Below, in pieces: positions 9,721-17,931 of a stretch of 64,000 bases of DNA (position 1 is the stretch's first letter; every line of letters starts with the position of its first letter). Source of the stretch: Ignavibacteriota bacterium (GTDB taxonomy: Bacteria; Bacteroidota; Ignavibacteria; Kapaibacteriales; UBA2268). Under the pieces are notes generated by a model that saw only the letters and a program-made list of their open reading frames with translations, did no database searches and had not been told where the DNA came from. The stretch is taken from NCBI GenBank assembly GCA_019637995.1, contig JAHBUQ010000001.1, positions 62,001 through 126,000 of the forward strand. The letters are read 5' to 3'. A program made the position numbers and the translations under genes.

Positions 9721-10216
9721 TGGTATTCCTATTCCTACTGGTGCAAACCCTGGTGATTTGCTTTCTTTTGACGGCGCAAACTGGATTGCAAGAAAAAGTC
9801 TTTCAACAAATTCTGTAGGTTCAGGTCAAGCCATTAATAATATGCAACCATATTTAGTTGTAAATTATAGTATAGCATTGCAAGGTGTTTACCCATCAAG
9901 AAATGGTTATGATAATTATATCGGCGAAATTTGTATTTATGGTTTCAACTTTGAACCTCAGGGATGGGCTTTGTGTAATGGGCAAATTCTTTCAATTTCT
10001 CAAAATACGGCACTGTTTTCTTTGCTGGGTACTATGTACGGAGGTAATGGACAGACTACATTTGCTTTGCCGGATTTGAGAGGCAGAACACCTATTCATT
10101 TTGGACAAGGACCAGGTTTATCCACCAGAGTTCAGGGAGAAATGAGTGGTACAGAAACAGTAACTATCACAACAGGACAGCTACCAGCTCATAGTCATAC
10201 CGTTATATATCAATAA
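8864..10216 (+). CDS. Secreted tail-fibre-like protein with phage tail collar domain
   Basis: A 450-residue exported protein. After the signal peptide (MKKLFFPILFLLCSFIAYS) comes a beta domain (about 20-130: TTITYQGKLLDA, FTFAIYDAETGG, GLYSVILG, TSVPFSILS) that recurs in secreted FCB-group proteins. A tail-fibre-like low-complexity shaft follows, including AADKTKLDGIAANANNYTHP, a motif typical of phage tail fibres. The last ~90 residues (YIGEICIYGFNFEPQGWALCNG, LPDLRGRTPIHFGQGPG, LPAHSHTV) are a phage tail collar domain. I chose the ATG at 8864 over 8852 because the paralogue at 12752 starts at the same point after a GATGCTTT leader. The protein ends soon after the HSH motif, shorter than most collar proteins. 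Two bases separate it from the subtilase gene. Confidence 0.85.
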   Translation: MKKLFFPILFLLCSFIAYSQPTTITYQGKLLDASNMPINESAVAFTFAIYDAETGGNKIWPPNNSAATKSIDIVNGLYSVILGSGSGNDEAIEPGIFNGITPYLEVGVNSTTLPRTSITSVPFSILSNNLSSSAWASPGSIGSTAPNSAAFSNLTVGTGSNSFALPATRGTNGQVLASDGTGNTIWSTPTQGTVTSVTGTAPIVSSGGATPAISINAATTSGAGSMSAADKTKLDGIAANANNYTHPTGDGNLHVPATGTTNAGKVLTAGATAGSLSWETPASGGGGIPIPTGANPGDLLSFDGANWIARKSLSTNSVGSGQAINNMQPYLVVNYSIALQGVYPSRNGYDNYIGEICIYGFNFEPQGWALCNGQILSISQNTALFSLLGTMYGGNGQTTFALPDLRGRTPIHFGQGPGLSTRVQGEMSGTETVTITTGQLPAHSHTVIYQ

Positions 10217-10217
10217 T

Positions 10218-11894
10218 ATGTTCAATAAAGCAATAATACTTGCCATTATTATTTTTTCAAGCATTAACTCCGTTATTGCTAATGATACTTTGTACCAAAA
10301 TTTAGCTTATGATATGCTGAATATTGTTGCTAAGAAATCTAAGAATAATAAAGTGGTAAAGGTTGCTATCGTAGATGATGGTTTTAGGTTGTCTCACAAA
10401 GTTTTAAAGAATTACGTTTTCAAAAATGAAAATGAAATCTTAAATAATTTTCGTGATGATGATAAAAACGGATATATAGATGATGTAACTGGTTGGGATG
10501 TTTCCGATAATGATAATAATGTAGGTATTATCGAAGGTCGCGAAAGCGAGTTTCGGCACGGAACTTACATTGCAAGTATAGTAATAAAAGTCTTCGAGAG
10601 ATTTTATGGCGAAGATGCACCAAAATACTTAAGAATAATTCCTGTAAAAGTTCTTTCTGATCATACCAAAAGTACTTACTTGGAAGATGGTTACAAAGGA
10701 ATTGAATACGCCTCTAAGATAGGTGCTGATATTATTTGCTGTGCCTGGAGTGGTGGCGTATTTGGTAGAGACGAAAAAGCAATTGTTGATGAAGCTTTAT
10801 CAAAAGGGCAAATAATTGTTAGTTCTGCTGGTAATTTTTTCACAGAAGATGTCAATTATCCTGCAAAATATGATGGTCTCATAGCGGTTTCGGGTGTTGA
10901 TATTAACTATCGAAAAATAAAAAGAGCTAACTATGATATGCGTGTAGATATTTGCGCTCCGGGTGATTCGATTTTTGGAGCATACCCTACTGCTGATAAT
11001 GCTTTCACTTTCAGTAATGGTACGTCGCCTGCAACTGCATTCATTTCTGGTTGCATTGCAATATTAAAATCGCTCAATTACGATGCAGATACTGAATTGA
11101 TAAAAGACGCTCTTTTCTTGACTGCTAAACCAATTGATGAGCATAATCTTACTTATGCAGGAAAATTAGGTGCCGGATTCCCAAATATGGAAAATGCTGC
11201 TCAATACATTCTAAATCCAGATTTTAAATACAGTCAATTTAACGAAAAGTTACCAGAAGGTAAGGTTTTGTTTGGAGCAAGTAGTAAAATTCAAACTCGA
11301 TTAATTAATCCAGTCGGAGAATATCGAGGAATACATATCTTACCGATAAAAATTGATAATTCTGCAAAGCTTAAAATATACTCTAATGATTCTATTTTTT
11401 ACGAAGGCAAAACTAATGAATTCAAAACTGGATTATATATTGAAAGTAATGCAATTAAGATTGAATCAGGTGCAATCAAAGGTAAGAAGAATTCTACTGA
11501 AATTTCCTATTTTATGCAAACAATTGATTCTACTAAATTATTTTGTAGCGATGTTGTACATATAAATAGTGATTCTGGAATTATAACTGATGGCAGTGGA
11601 GAAAATAATTATGCGAACAAATCTGTCTGCAAATGGATTATCACGGCGTCGGACAATAAAAGAATCAAACTTGATTTTACCAAAATGCATACCGAACCGA
11701 ATGTTGATTTTGTTTATATTTATGATGGCGATACAAGTATTAAAGAAAGCTTATTAGCTCAGTTTTCAGGAGTTAATAAACCACCAATAATTACATCAAA
11801 CACTAACCAGGTTATGATTTGGTTTTTGTCAAATGATTTTATAACAGGCAACGGCTGGGAATTGAAATTCGAAGCTGTTGAAAATGTAAATTAA
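10218..11894 (+). CDS. Secreted subtilisin-like serine protease with C-terminal CUB domain
   Basis: The 558-residue product has a signal peptide (about 1-21) and an S8 peptidase domain with all catalytic residues: Asp53 in VAIVDDG, His114 in RHGTYIA, Asn in SSAGNF and Ser270 in NGTSPATA. A DDDKNGYIDDVTGWD loop is usual for secreted subtilases. About residues 440-555 (CSDVVHINSDSGIITDGSG, CKWIITA, VDFVYIYDGD, NGWELKFE) form a CUB domain, a beta-sandwich that binds proteins or carbohydrate. There is no IPTL or T9SS tail. It lies between the tail-collar gene (2-bp gap) and the IPTL-CTERM gene (18-bp gap), suggesting one transcript of surface proteins. No partner subtilase exists in the second module. 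Confidence 0.88.
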   Translation: MFNKAIILAIIIFSSINSVIANDTLYQNLAYDMLNIVAKKSKNNKVVKVAIVDDGFRLSHKVLKNYVFKNENEILNNFRDDDKNGYIDDVTGWDVSDNDNNVGIIEGRESEFRHGTYIASIVIKVFERFYGEDAPKYLRIIPVKVLSDHTKSTYLEDGYKGIEYASKIGADIICCAWSGGVFGRDEKAIVDEALSKGQIIVSSAGNFFTEDVNYPAKYDGLIAVSGVDINYRKIKRANYDMRVDICAPGDSIFGAYPTADNAFTFSNGTSPATAFISGCIAILKSLNYDADTELIKDALFLTAKPIDEHNLTYAGKLGAGFPNMENAAQYILNPDFKYSQFNEKLPEGKVLFGASSKIQTRLINPVGEYRGIHILPIKIDNSAKLKIYSNDSIFYEGKTNEFKTGLYIESNAIKIESGAIKGKKNSTEISYFMQTIDSTKLFCSDVVHINSDSGIITDGSGENNYANKSVCKWIITASDNKRIKLDFTKMHTEPNVDFVYIYDGDTSIKESLLAQFSGVNKPPIITSNTNQVMIWFLSNDFITGNGWELKFEAVENVN

Positions 11895-11912
11895 ATTTTT
11901 AGGCGAAATATA

Positions 11913-12536
11913 ATGATTCAAAATAAAATAATAAACTTGACATTATCAATATTTTTATTGATTTTGATAATGTCACTGATTGCAAACAGCCAAACTAAAA
12001 AAGCAGATGTATTTCCTGCCGGTGGCGGGCAGTCGGAAAATACACAGTACAAGAATTTCGGAACATTCGGTCAGCCTTCTGCCGGTTCGTCCGCTAATTC
12101 ATCATACAAGAATAAAGAAGGTTTTCTGAATTCCGGCGATGAAGTGATTCCCATGGTTTCGACAAGTAATGTATTCAATATCAATCTTGATTTAGCCACA
12201 TCAGGTGGTGAAATTCTTGATAACGGCGGAGCTGAAATCATCTCAAGCGGTATAATCTACTCGCAAACTGCAAATGCAGAAATTGGAGATTTAGGTGTTA
12301 CGGTTGTTTATACTGATCCAATGATTGAAGATGGTACATTTACACTAACAATGTCCGGCTTAGTTAATGGTGAAACCTATTACGTAAGAGCATTTGCAGA
12401 AAACGAAGTCGGTTACGGCTATGGCGACGATGTTTCCTTCGTCTCAGTTCCTACACTCGGAGAATGGGGAATGATTACTCTCGCTTCGCTTCTTGCGGGC
12501 TTCGGCGGCTGGTTTGTATGGAGAAGAGTAGTGTGA
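11913..12536 (+). CDS. Fn3-like exported protein with IPTL-CTERM-type sorting tail, copy 1
   Basis: A 207-residue exported protein with a signal segment (about 10-27), a linker (AGGGQSENTQYKNFGTFGQ), and a fibronectin-III-like domain (about 75-175; GLVNGETYYVRAFAENEVG is a typical Fn3 end). The tail is VPTLGEWGM, then a membrane helix LASLLAGFGGWFVW and RRVV, which is the architecture of IPTL-CTERM sorting signals: a PTL.EWG motif, a helix and terminal arginines. Such tails anchor proteins for a dedicated processing system; the cognate enzyme is not in this window. From residue 27 on it is nearly identical to the gene at 14126. Confidence 0.85.
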   Translation: MIQNKIINLTLSIFLLILIMSLIANSQTKKADVFPAGGGQSENTQYKNFGTFGQPSAGSSANSSYKNKEGFLNSGDEVIPMVSTSNVFNINLDLATSGGEILDNGGAEIISSGIIYSQTANAEIGDLGVTVVYTDPMIEDGTFTLTMSGLVNGETYYVRAFAENEVGYGYGDDVSFVSVPTLGEWGMITLASLLAGFGGWFVWRRVV

Positions 12537-12573
12537 AAATCCTCTTTTCATAAGTTTATCCAGAAATAGCCCA
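11991..12573 (+). repeat. 583-bp near-identical direct repeat, copy 1 (partner 14189-14771)
   Basis: The repeat begins at CAAACTAAAAAAGCAGATG, just after the signal-peptide region, runs through the stop codon, and ends within the left arm of the terminator hairpin. Only a few substitutions separate the copies, all near the start as far as I can see. The signal peptides are not part of the repeat. Confidence 0.9.
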
Positions 12574-12602
12574 ATACTACTAAGTGTTGGGCTGTTTTTT
12601 AT
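12568..12602 (+). terminator. Rho-independent terminator after module 1
   Basis: AGCCCAATACT and AGTGTTGGGCT pair as an 11-bp stem with one G-U wobble and a 4-base loop, followed by GTTTTTT. It lies 32 bp after the IPTL-CTERM stop codon. Confidence 0.85.
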
Positions 12603-12751
12603 TCTTGACAACTAAATTTTGTTTTAATAAATTACTAATAAATTAAAGTATATATTTAAATATATTTTAGGAAATTCTAAAATATATTTGTATTTTTAAG
12701 AATTAGTTTATGTCAATTATATTTTTTTAAAAATTTATATAGGGATGCTTT

Positions 12752-13608
12752 ATGAAAAAAATATTTTTTCCAATTTTGTTTCTATTATGCAGTTTTATTG
12801 CATATTCTCAGCCTACTACAATTACCTATCAGGGAAAATTGCTTGATGCAAACAATATGCCTGTCAACGAATCGGCTGTAGCATTTACTTTTGCTATTTA
12901 TGATGCTGAAACTGGTGGCAATAAAATCTGGCCCCCCAATAATTCCGCAGCTACGAAATCTATTGACATTGTTAATGGATTATATTCAGTAATTCTTGGA
13001 ACAGGGTCAGGCAATGACGAGGCGATTGAGCCCGGCATTTTCAATGGTATTACTCCATATCTTGAAGTCGGAGTAAATGCTACTACTCTCCCAAGAACAA
13101 GTATTACCAGCGTACCATTCTCGATATTGTCAAACAATTTATCATCAAGTGCATGGGCTTCACCGGGTTCAATTGGCTCAACAGCTCCTAATTCAGCTGC
13201 TTTCAGCAATCTTACTGTTGGAACCGGTTCCAATTCATTTGCACTTCCTGTTACTCGTGGCACAAATGGACAGGTTTTGGCATCAGATGGCACTGGAAAT
13301 ACAATTTGGTCAACTCCTACACAAGGAACAGTTACAAGTGTAACAGGAACAGCACCAATTGTTTCAAGCGGTGGAGCAACACCGACTATATCCATTAATG
13401 CAGCGACTACATCAGCAGCAGGCTCAATGAGTGCAGCTGACAAAACAAAATTAGATGGTATTGCTGCAAATGCAAATAATTATACTCACCCAACAGGTGA
13501 TGGCAATTTACACGTACCAGCTACAGGCACAACTAATGCCGGAAAAGTATTAACTGCAGGTGCAACTGCTGGTGCATTAAGTTGGGAAACACCTGCTAGT
13601 GGTGGCGG
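12752..13608 (+). repeat. 857-bp direct repeat, copy 2 (partner 8864-9720)
   Basis: This is the second copy of the constant 5' part of the tail-fibre-like gene. Both copies are exactly the same length, which shows that no insertion or deletion has been fixed since the duplication. Confidence 0.9.
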
Positions 13609-14062
13609 TAGTAGTAAACAATATATCGTGAAAGCTACTAATACTGACAGAGTTGATCAAACTGTAATATCAGACGACCCGCACTTAAGTGTATCTTTAA
13701 GTGCAAATAAAAAATATTTCATTAGGATTTCAGTTGTATCAGTACGATTAGGAACCGAAAATGGAAGACTTAGGAGTGGGATCAGATATTCAGGTCAGGC
13801 ATCGAGTGATTATTGTGCAATAAATGATTTTAAACCTGACGCTATTGATGGAAGCGGGGTTACATGGAATAATTCTGTTATTCAGGATGATATTTCTTTT
13901 CTAAATTCTGTTGGCTCAGCTCCTTCACCTGATGATTTTGAAATTGTAATTAACACGACTACAGCCGGTACTTTTGCTTACCAATGGGGTAATCGTGATA
14001 TAGACGGAAGAGAAATAAGAGTCCTAAAAGGATCATTCATGATTGTTGAAGAATTGCCTTAA
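12752..14062 (+). CDS. Secreted tail-fibre-like protein, paralogue with a different C-terminal domain
   Basis: The 436-residue product repeats the signal peptide, TYQGKLLDA domain and tail-fibre shaft of the protein at 8864 almost residue for residue up to about residue 286. It then changes to an unrelated domain of about 150 residues (SKQYIVKATNTDRVD, SANKKYFIRISVVSVRLG, FAYQWGNRD, LKGSFMIVEELP) rich in predicted beta strands, which I do not recognise. The pair therefore looks like a constant stalk with exchangeable heads, as in phage tail fibres. An AGGG precedes the ATG by about 8 bases. No subtilase follows; the next gene is the second IPTL-CTERM copy. Confidence 0.82.
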   Translation: MKKIFFPILFLLCSFIAYSQPTTITYQGKLLDANNMPVNESAVAFTFAIYDAETGGNKIWPPNNSAATKSIDIVNGLYSVILGTGSGNDEAIEPGIFNGITPYLEVGVNATTLPRTSITSVPFSILSNNLSSSAWASPGSIGSTAPNSAAFSNLTVGTGSNSFALPVTRGTNGQVLASDGTGNTIWSTPTQGTVTSVTGTAPIVSSGGATPTISINAATTSAAGSMSAADKTKLDGIAANANNYTHPTGDGNLHVPATGTTNAGKVLTAGATAGALSWETPASGGGSSKQYIVKATNTDRVDQTVISDDPHLSVSLSANKKYFIRISVVSVRLGTENGRLRSGIRYSGQASSDYCAINDFKPDAIDGSGVTWNNSVIQDDISFLNSVGSAPSPDDFEIVINTTTAGTFAYQWGNRDIDGREIRVLKGSFMIVEELP

Positions 14063-14125
14063 ACATATTTGCTGGCATTAAAATGTTTTTAAAAGTATGA
14101 TTTGAAATATATAATTGGTATAATA

Positions 14126-14734
14126 ATGAAAAATGACAAATATTATTTAGTTTTGATCCTGATTCTACTACCATTGGCACTTTTTTCTCAAACTAAAAAA
14201 GCAGATGTATTTCCTGCCGGTGGCGGGCATTCGGAAAATACTGAGTACAAGAATTTCGGAACATTCGGGCAGCCTTCTGCCGGTTCGTCCGCTAATTCAT
14301 CATACAAGAATAAAGAAGGTTTTCTGAATTCCGGCGATGAAGTGATTCCCATGGTTTCGACAAGTAATGTATTCAATATCAATCTTGATTTAGCCACATC
14401 AGGTGGTGAAATTCTTGATAACGGCGGAGCTGAAATCATCTCAAGCGGTATAATCTACTCGCAAACTGCAAATGCAGAAATTGGAGATTTAGGTGTTACG
14501 GTTGTTTATACTGATCCAATGATTGAAGATGGTACATTTACACTAACAATGTCCGGCTTAGTTAATGGTGAAACCTATTACGTAAGAGCATTTGCAGAAA
14601 ACGAAGTCGGTTACGGCTATGGCGACGATGTTTCCTTCGTCTCAGTTCCTACACTCGGAGAATGGGGAATGATTACTCTCGCTTCGCTTCTTGCGGGCTT
14701 CGGCGGCTGGTTTGTATGGAGAAGAGTAGTGTGA
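14126..14734 (+). CDS. Fn3-like exported protein with IPTL-CTERM-type sorting tail, copy 2
   Basis: About 202 residues, starting at the ATG at 14126 (MKNDKYYLVLILILLPLALFSQ); the frame is open back to a TTG at 14102 but that would spoil the signal peptide. From QTKKADVFPAGGG onward it equals the protein at 11913 apart from about two residues (HSENTEY for QSENTQY). It has the same Fn3-like domain and the same VPTLGEWG, membrane-helix and RRVV tail. The differing signal peptides show that the two copies were assembled behind separate 5' ends or that this part diverged selectively. Confidence 0.85.
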   Translation: MKNDKYYLVLILILLPLALFSQTKKADVFPAGGGHSENTEYKNFGTFGQPSAGSSANSSYKNKEGFLNSGDEVIPMVSTSNVFNINLDLATSGGEILDNGGAEIISSGIIYSQTANAEIGDLGVTVVYTDPMIEDGTFTLTMSGLVNGETYYVRAFAENEVGYGYGDDVSFVSVPTLGEWGMITLASLLAGFGGWFVWRRVV

Positions 14735-14771
14735 AAATCCTCTTTTCATAAGTTTATCCAGAAATAGCCCA
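14189..14771 (+). repeat. 583-bp near-identical direct repeat, copy 2 (partner 11991-12573)
   Basis: Second copy of the IPTL-CTERM gene body and its 3' untranslated region. The high DNA identity, including third codon positions, suggests recent duplication or ongoing gene conversion. Confidence 0.9.
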
Positions 14772-14800
14772 TCATTGAAAAATGGTGGGCTATTAAGTTT
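14766..14800 (+). terminator. Terminator-like hairpin after module 2
   Basis: AGCCCATCATT and AATGGTGGGCT form an 11-bp stem with one wobble around a GAAA loop, followed by a weak T stretch (attaagtttt). The hairpin occupies the same position as the terminator at 12568, but loop and inner stem differ. It could also serve the convergent Spy-like gene. Confidence 0.7.
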
Positions 14801-14857
14801 TGATAATTCGAAGTAACTGCATTTTTATGATATTAAATATATTCAAATGCTTGATTT

Positions 14858-15373
14858 CTAACGATTTCTTCTTCCGCGTGGGGGTGATGGTATATCATCT
14901 TCTGGATTGAAGTCAGCTCCGGGCATTTCTCTGTCCAAAATCATCTTTCTCATTTTTCTTGCAAATTGAATTTCAAAAGCAACATATTTAGCAAAATTAT
15001 CTTCGCTCAGTACTTGTTTCATATCCGATATTTTTGCTTCAACGGCTGCATGCAAATTCCTCTGAGCTTTAAGCACAGCATTTGATTTTTCAGTCAAATC
15101 CTTACCTTTGGGATTCTTTTCGATATATTCGACTAAATCATCATTTGCTTTTTTAAATTCATCGCTTTTATCTTTTACATTCTTTTCGAGAATTGTAAAT
15201 TTAGCGAGGAATTTATCAGATTCGTTCTCGTTTAAGTCTAAAATTTCGAGCAGTCTCATTTTTTTTGCAACATCAATTCTTTCTTTCTTAAATCCCTGTC
15301 TGCCTTGTGCAAAGCTTCCAGCGGATGTAAAAAATGAAAGTATTAATACTAAAATTATGCTATATTTTAACAT
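14858..15373 (-). CDS. Spy/CpxP-like exported helical protein
   Basis: A 171-residue protein with a signal peptide (MLKYSIILVLILSFFTSAGSFA) and an all-helical, highly charged body. The pattern LNENESDKFLAKF and the later EDNFAKYVAFEIQFARKM recall the LTxxQ helices of Spy/CpxP periplasmic chaperones. The C-terminus is a proline/arginine-rich PSPPRGRRNR tail. The gene overlaps the anti-sigma gene by 14 bases and has a good GAGGAAAT ribosome-binding site inside it. As the third gene of a sigma/anti-sigma operon it is probably an envelope-stress sensor or effector, by analogy with CpxP and the CnrX/ZraP group; this role is inferred. Confidence 0.75.
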   Translation of the reverse strand: MLKYSIILVLILSFFTSAGSFAQGRQGFKKERIDVAKKMRLLEILDLNENESDKFLAKFTILEKNVKDKSDEFKKANDDLVEYIEKNPKGKDLTEKSNAVLKAQRNLHAAVEAKISDMKQVLSEDNFAKYVAFEIQFARKMRKMILDREMPGADFNPEDDIPSPPRGRRNR

Positions 15374-16007
15374 TTTTTATTTCCTCTAAAATGTTTTGAA
15401 AATCATCTTCAGACAAGAATTCGAAATCATCAATCATATAATATTCCGGAGTGACGATTGTTGCACCTACCTGATTTAAAATATATTTTTTCTCTTCAAT
15501 ATCATGGTAGTTCAGCTGGCTTACAATTTGGTTAACAACTGATTCTGTTGATTGATTGTTTGCAGATTCGGCATAAACTCCGTAATAATCGTAATCATTG
15601 ATTGATTCTTTATCAAGATCATCAAATTCCATAAGCGAATTCAGTTTTTGGCTAAAGCTTAGAGTTTCCTGATTGTCGGTAGTGGTTTTGAAAATAGTAA
15701 TCAATATAAAAATCACTACTGCCGCCGGAATAGCAAACCTAAGCAGAAAAGCATTTCCAGATAAAGCCGGCATTCTTTCCATTCTGCGGTTATTAACTTT
15801 CACAGATAAATTTCTGGTTTTAGATTCTAAAATATCATCGAAATTCATTTTATCAATTTTAGAAAAAACTAAATTTATCTCTTCAATTTCCTGTTGTAAA
15901 TCAGGGAAATTTTCAAGATTTTCTTTAAATTCATTCTCTTTTTCTTTAGGAAGTCTGCCAAAAGCATAGTCAGGCAACAATTCTTCCATTTCATTACGAT
16001 TCATCAT
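15360..16007 (-). CDS. Membrane anti-sigma factor (putative)
   Basis: About 215 residues from the ATG at 16007 (MMNRNEMEELLPDYAFGRL), chosen because AGAGG precedes it by 5 bases; the frame is open to 16028. The N-terminal acidic helical region (LLPDYAFGRLPKEKENEF) looks like an anti-sigma domain without the HxxxCxxC zinc site. One membrane helix follows at about 105-122 (FAIPAAVVIFILITIF), then a periplasmic domain of about 95 residues. It overlaps the ECF sigma gene by 14 bases and the Spy-like gene by 14 bases. The expected role is to hold the sigma factor at the membrane. Assignment is mostly by context. Confidence 0.75.
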   Translation of the reverse strand: MMNRNEMEELLPDYAFGRLPKEKENEFKENLENFPDLQQEIEEINLVFSKIDKMNFDDILESKTRNLSVKVNNRRMERMPALSGNAFLLRFAIPAAVVIFILITIFKTTTDNQETLSFSQKLNSLMEFDDLDKESINDYDYYGVYAESANNQSTESVVNQIVSQLNYHDIEEKKYILNQVGATIVTPEYYMIDDFEFLSEDDFQNILEEIKNVKI

Positions 16008-16578
16008 TATGACCTCTACTCTCATCAATTTTAATCATTTGCGATATTTTTTTTACAGCCTGATGGTAATTTGCTTTAAGTCCTCCAATACTGGTACCAA
16101 GCAAATTTGAAATTTCCTCATAGCTAAGGTTATCAAAATATCTAAGCGCAAAAGTTTCACGCTGCTTTTCGGGCAATTTTGTCAATATTTTTAGAAAATT
16201 TTCTTCAAACTCCTTATCTTCAAGCGTCCTGTCGGGTAGATTTACTTCAGAAGAATATTCATCATTATCGCTTCCGAAAGAGAAAATATTAAGCAATTTC
16301 TTTTTTCGTTTAAAATTCAGAGCCATATTGACAGTAATCCGGTAAAGCCATGTTTTATAACTGCTTCCACCTTTGAACTTATGAATACTGTCGAGCGCTT
16401 TGATGAAAACTTCCTGAGCTATGTCATCAGCATCATCGTAGCTTTCGACATAACGCAGAGCTACAGAATACACGAATTTTCTATAAGTACGGACAAATTC
16501 ATTTGCTGCTCTGTTGCTTTTGGTCTCAACAAATTCTTTTATAAGTTCAGAATCTATTTCCAATGATATAGCCGACAC
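15994..16578 (-). CDS. ECF-type RNA polymerase sigma factor
   Basis: The 194-residue protein has sigma region 2 (about 25-95: RTYRKFVYSVALRYV, DADDIAQEVFIKA, YKTWLYRITVNMA) and sigma region 4 (about 130-185: LPEKQRETFALRYFDNLSYEEIS, LLGTSIGGLKANYHQA). There is no region 1 or 3, as expected of an extracytoplasmic-function sigma factor. The best start is a GTG at 16578; no in-frame ATG lies near. It heads the operon with the anti-sigma and Spy-like genes and is transcribed away from sucD, with 255 bp of AT-rich sequence between. Confidence 0.93.
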   Translation of the reverse strand: MSAISLEIDSELIKEFVETKSNRAANEFVRTYRKFVYSVALRYVESYDDADDIAQEVFIKALDSIHKFKGGSSYKTWLYRITVNMALNFKRKKKLLNIFSFGSDNDEYSSEVNLPDRTLEDKEFEENFLKILTKLPEKQRETFALRYFDNLSYEEISNLLGTSIGGLKANYHQAVKKISQMIKIDESRGHNDES

Positions 16579-16833
16579 ATTAATTCAAAAAATATTAAAC
16601 AAATTTATAACTTAGACACATTTTTCTTTTTAAGGTTTAATAATTTCCAAAAATAACAAAAAAATATCCAAAATGTAAATAAAATTCGCATGACTTACGA
16701 ATTTAATTATGAAAGTATCAACAATTAATCATATTATACAATAATTTCCAAATTTATACTTTTACAGTAACTTATTATTAAATCTTTTTAAAATGATATT
16801 AATACTGTTAAATTTTATAGACAAGGAATTTAC

Positions 16834-17880
16834 ATGAGTGTTTTGGTAAACAAAAAAACAAAATTGGTAGTTCAGGGAATTACCGGTTCAGAAGGTACTT
16901 TTCATACTATGCAGATGATTGATTACGGAACAAAAGTTGTTGCAGGTGTTACTCCGGGTAAAGGCGGTCAGATATATGAAGGCAAAGGTGCCAATATGTT
17001 TAAAAAACCTGTGCCAATTTTCAATACCGTAAGTGATGCTGTAAAGGAAACAGGTGCAAACACATCTGTAATATTTGTTCCTCCACCTTATGCAGCTGAT
17101 GCTATATTAGAAGCAATTGATGCTAAAGTTGGACTTATAATCTGTATCACTGAAGGCATACCTGTAAATGATATGATTCCTGTTAAAGAAGCATTAAAAA
17201 GTTCTGATTCAGTATTAATCGGTCCAAATTGTCCGGGTGTTATAACTCCGGGTGAAGCTAAAATTGGTATTATGCCTGGATTTATTCACAAGAAGGGTAA
17301 TGTAGGTGTTGTATCACGCTCCGGTACATTAACTTATGAAGCAGTGAAGCAGCTCTCTGATTTAGGACTCGGTCAATCAACCTGTATAGGCATAGGTGGT
17401 GACCCGATTATCGGAACACAGCATATTGACGCAATTAAATTTTTCAATGATGACCCTGATACTCATGCTATTGTAATGATTGGTGAAATTGGTGGAAATG
17501 CTGAGGAAGATGCTGCCGAATTTATCAAGAAAAATGTTAAAAAGCCTGTTGTTGCTTTCATCGCCGGAAGGACAGCACCTCCGGGAAGAAGAATGGGACA
17601 CGCAGGTGCAATCATTTCCGGTGGTAAAGGCGGTGCAGAAGATAAAATCATTGCATTGAAATCTGCCGGTATTCATGTTGTAGAAACTCCTGCAAGAATT
17701 GGCGCAACTGTTTTTGAAGCACTCGAAGGCAAAACAAAAGCTAAACGTGGTAGAAAACCAAGAGCTGCTAAGGTAGCAGCTGCTGAAGCTCCTTCAAATA
17801 ATATTGATGGTAGCCAAACCTCTGCTAATTCTGAAGTTATGGTGGTTAAACGACGCGGCAGAAAAAAAATAATAAAATAA
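16834..17880 (+). CDS. sucD: Succinyl-CoA ligase alpha subunit with basic C-terminal extension
   Basis: Residues 1-297 follow the SucD/ACL alpha pattern: an N-terminal CoA-binding Rossmann domain ([14 protein letters not shown]), [12 protein letters not shown], and the phosphohistidine loop [17 protein letters not shown] with the active His at 256. It catalyses the ADP/GDP-linked cleavage of succinyl-CoA in the TCA cycle with a beta subunit not in this window. The usual alpha subunit is about 290 residues. Here about 50 more follow: [10 protein letters not shown], an alanine/serine-rich linker, and a final [10 protein letters not shown], which look like AT-hook-type basic patches. An AAGGA site precedes the start. 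The ndk gene follows 51 bp on. Confidence 0.93.
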   Translation: MSVLVNKKTKLVVQGITGSEGTFHTMQMIDYGTKVVAGVTPGKGGQIYEGKGANMFKKPVPIFNTVSDAVKETGANTSVIFVPPPYAADAILEAIDAKVGLIICITEGIPVNDMIPVKEALKSSDSVLIGPNCPGVITPGEAKIGIMPGFIHKKGNVGVVSRSGTLTYEAVKQLSDLGLGQSTCIGIGGDPIIGTQHIDAIKFFNDDPDTHAIVMIGEIGGNAEEDAAEFIKKNVKKPVVAFIAGRTAPPGRRMGHAGAIISGGKGGAEDKIIALKSAGIHVVETPARIGATVFEALEGKTKAKRGRKPRAAKVAAAEAPSNNIDGSQTSANSEVMVVKRRGRKKIIK

Positions 17881-17931
17881 TTTGAGATTTTTTTTAATTT
17901 AATGTGTTATTGTAATTGAACGAAGGACAAA

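Noticed and set aside
8864..14062. Prophage or phage-tail remnant
   Set aside because: Shaft and collar motifs resemble phage tail fibres, but both proteins have Sec signal peptides and there is no integrase, capsid, portal or tail-tube gene nearby, so exported cell-surface proteins are more likely.
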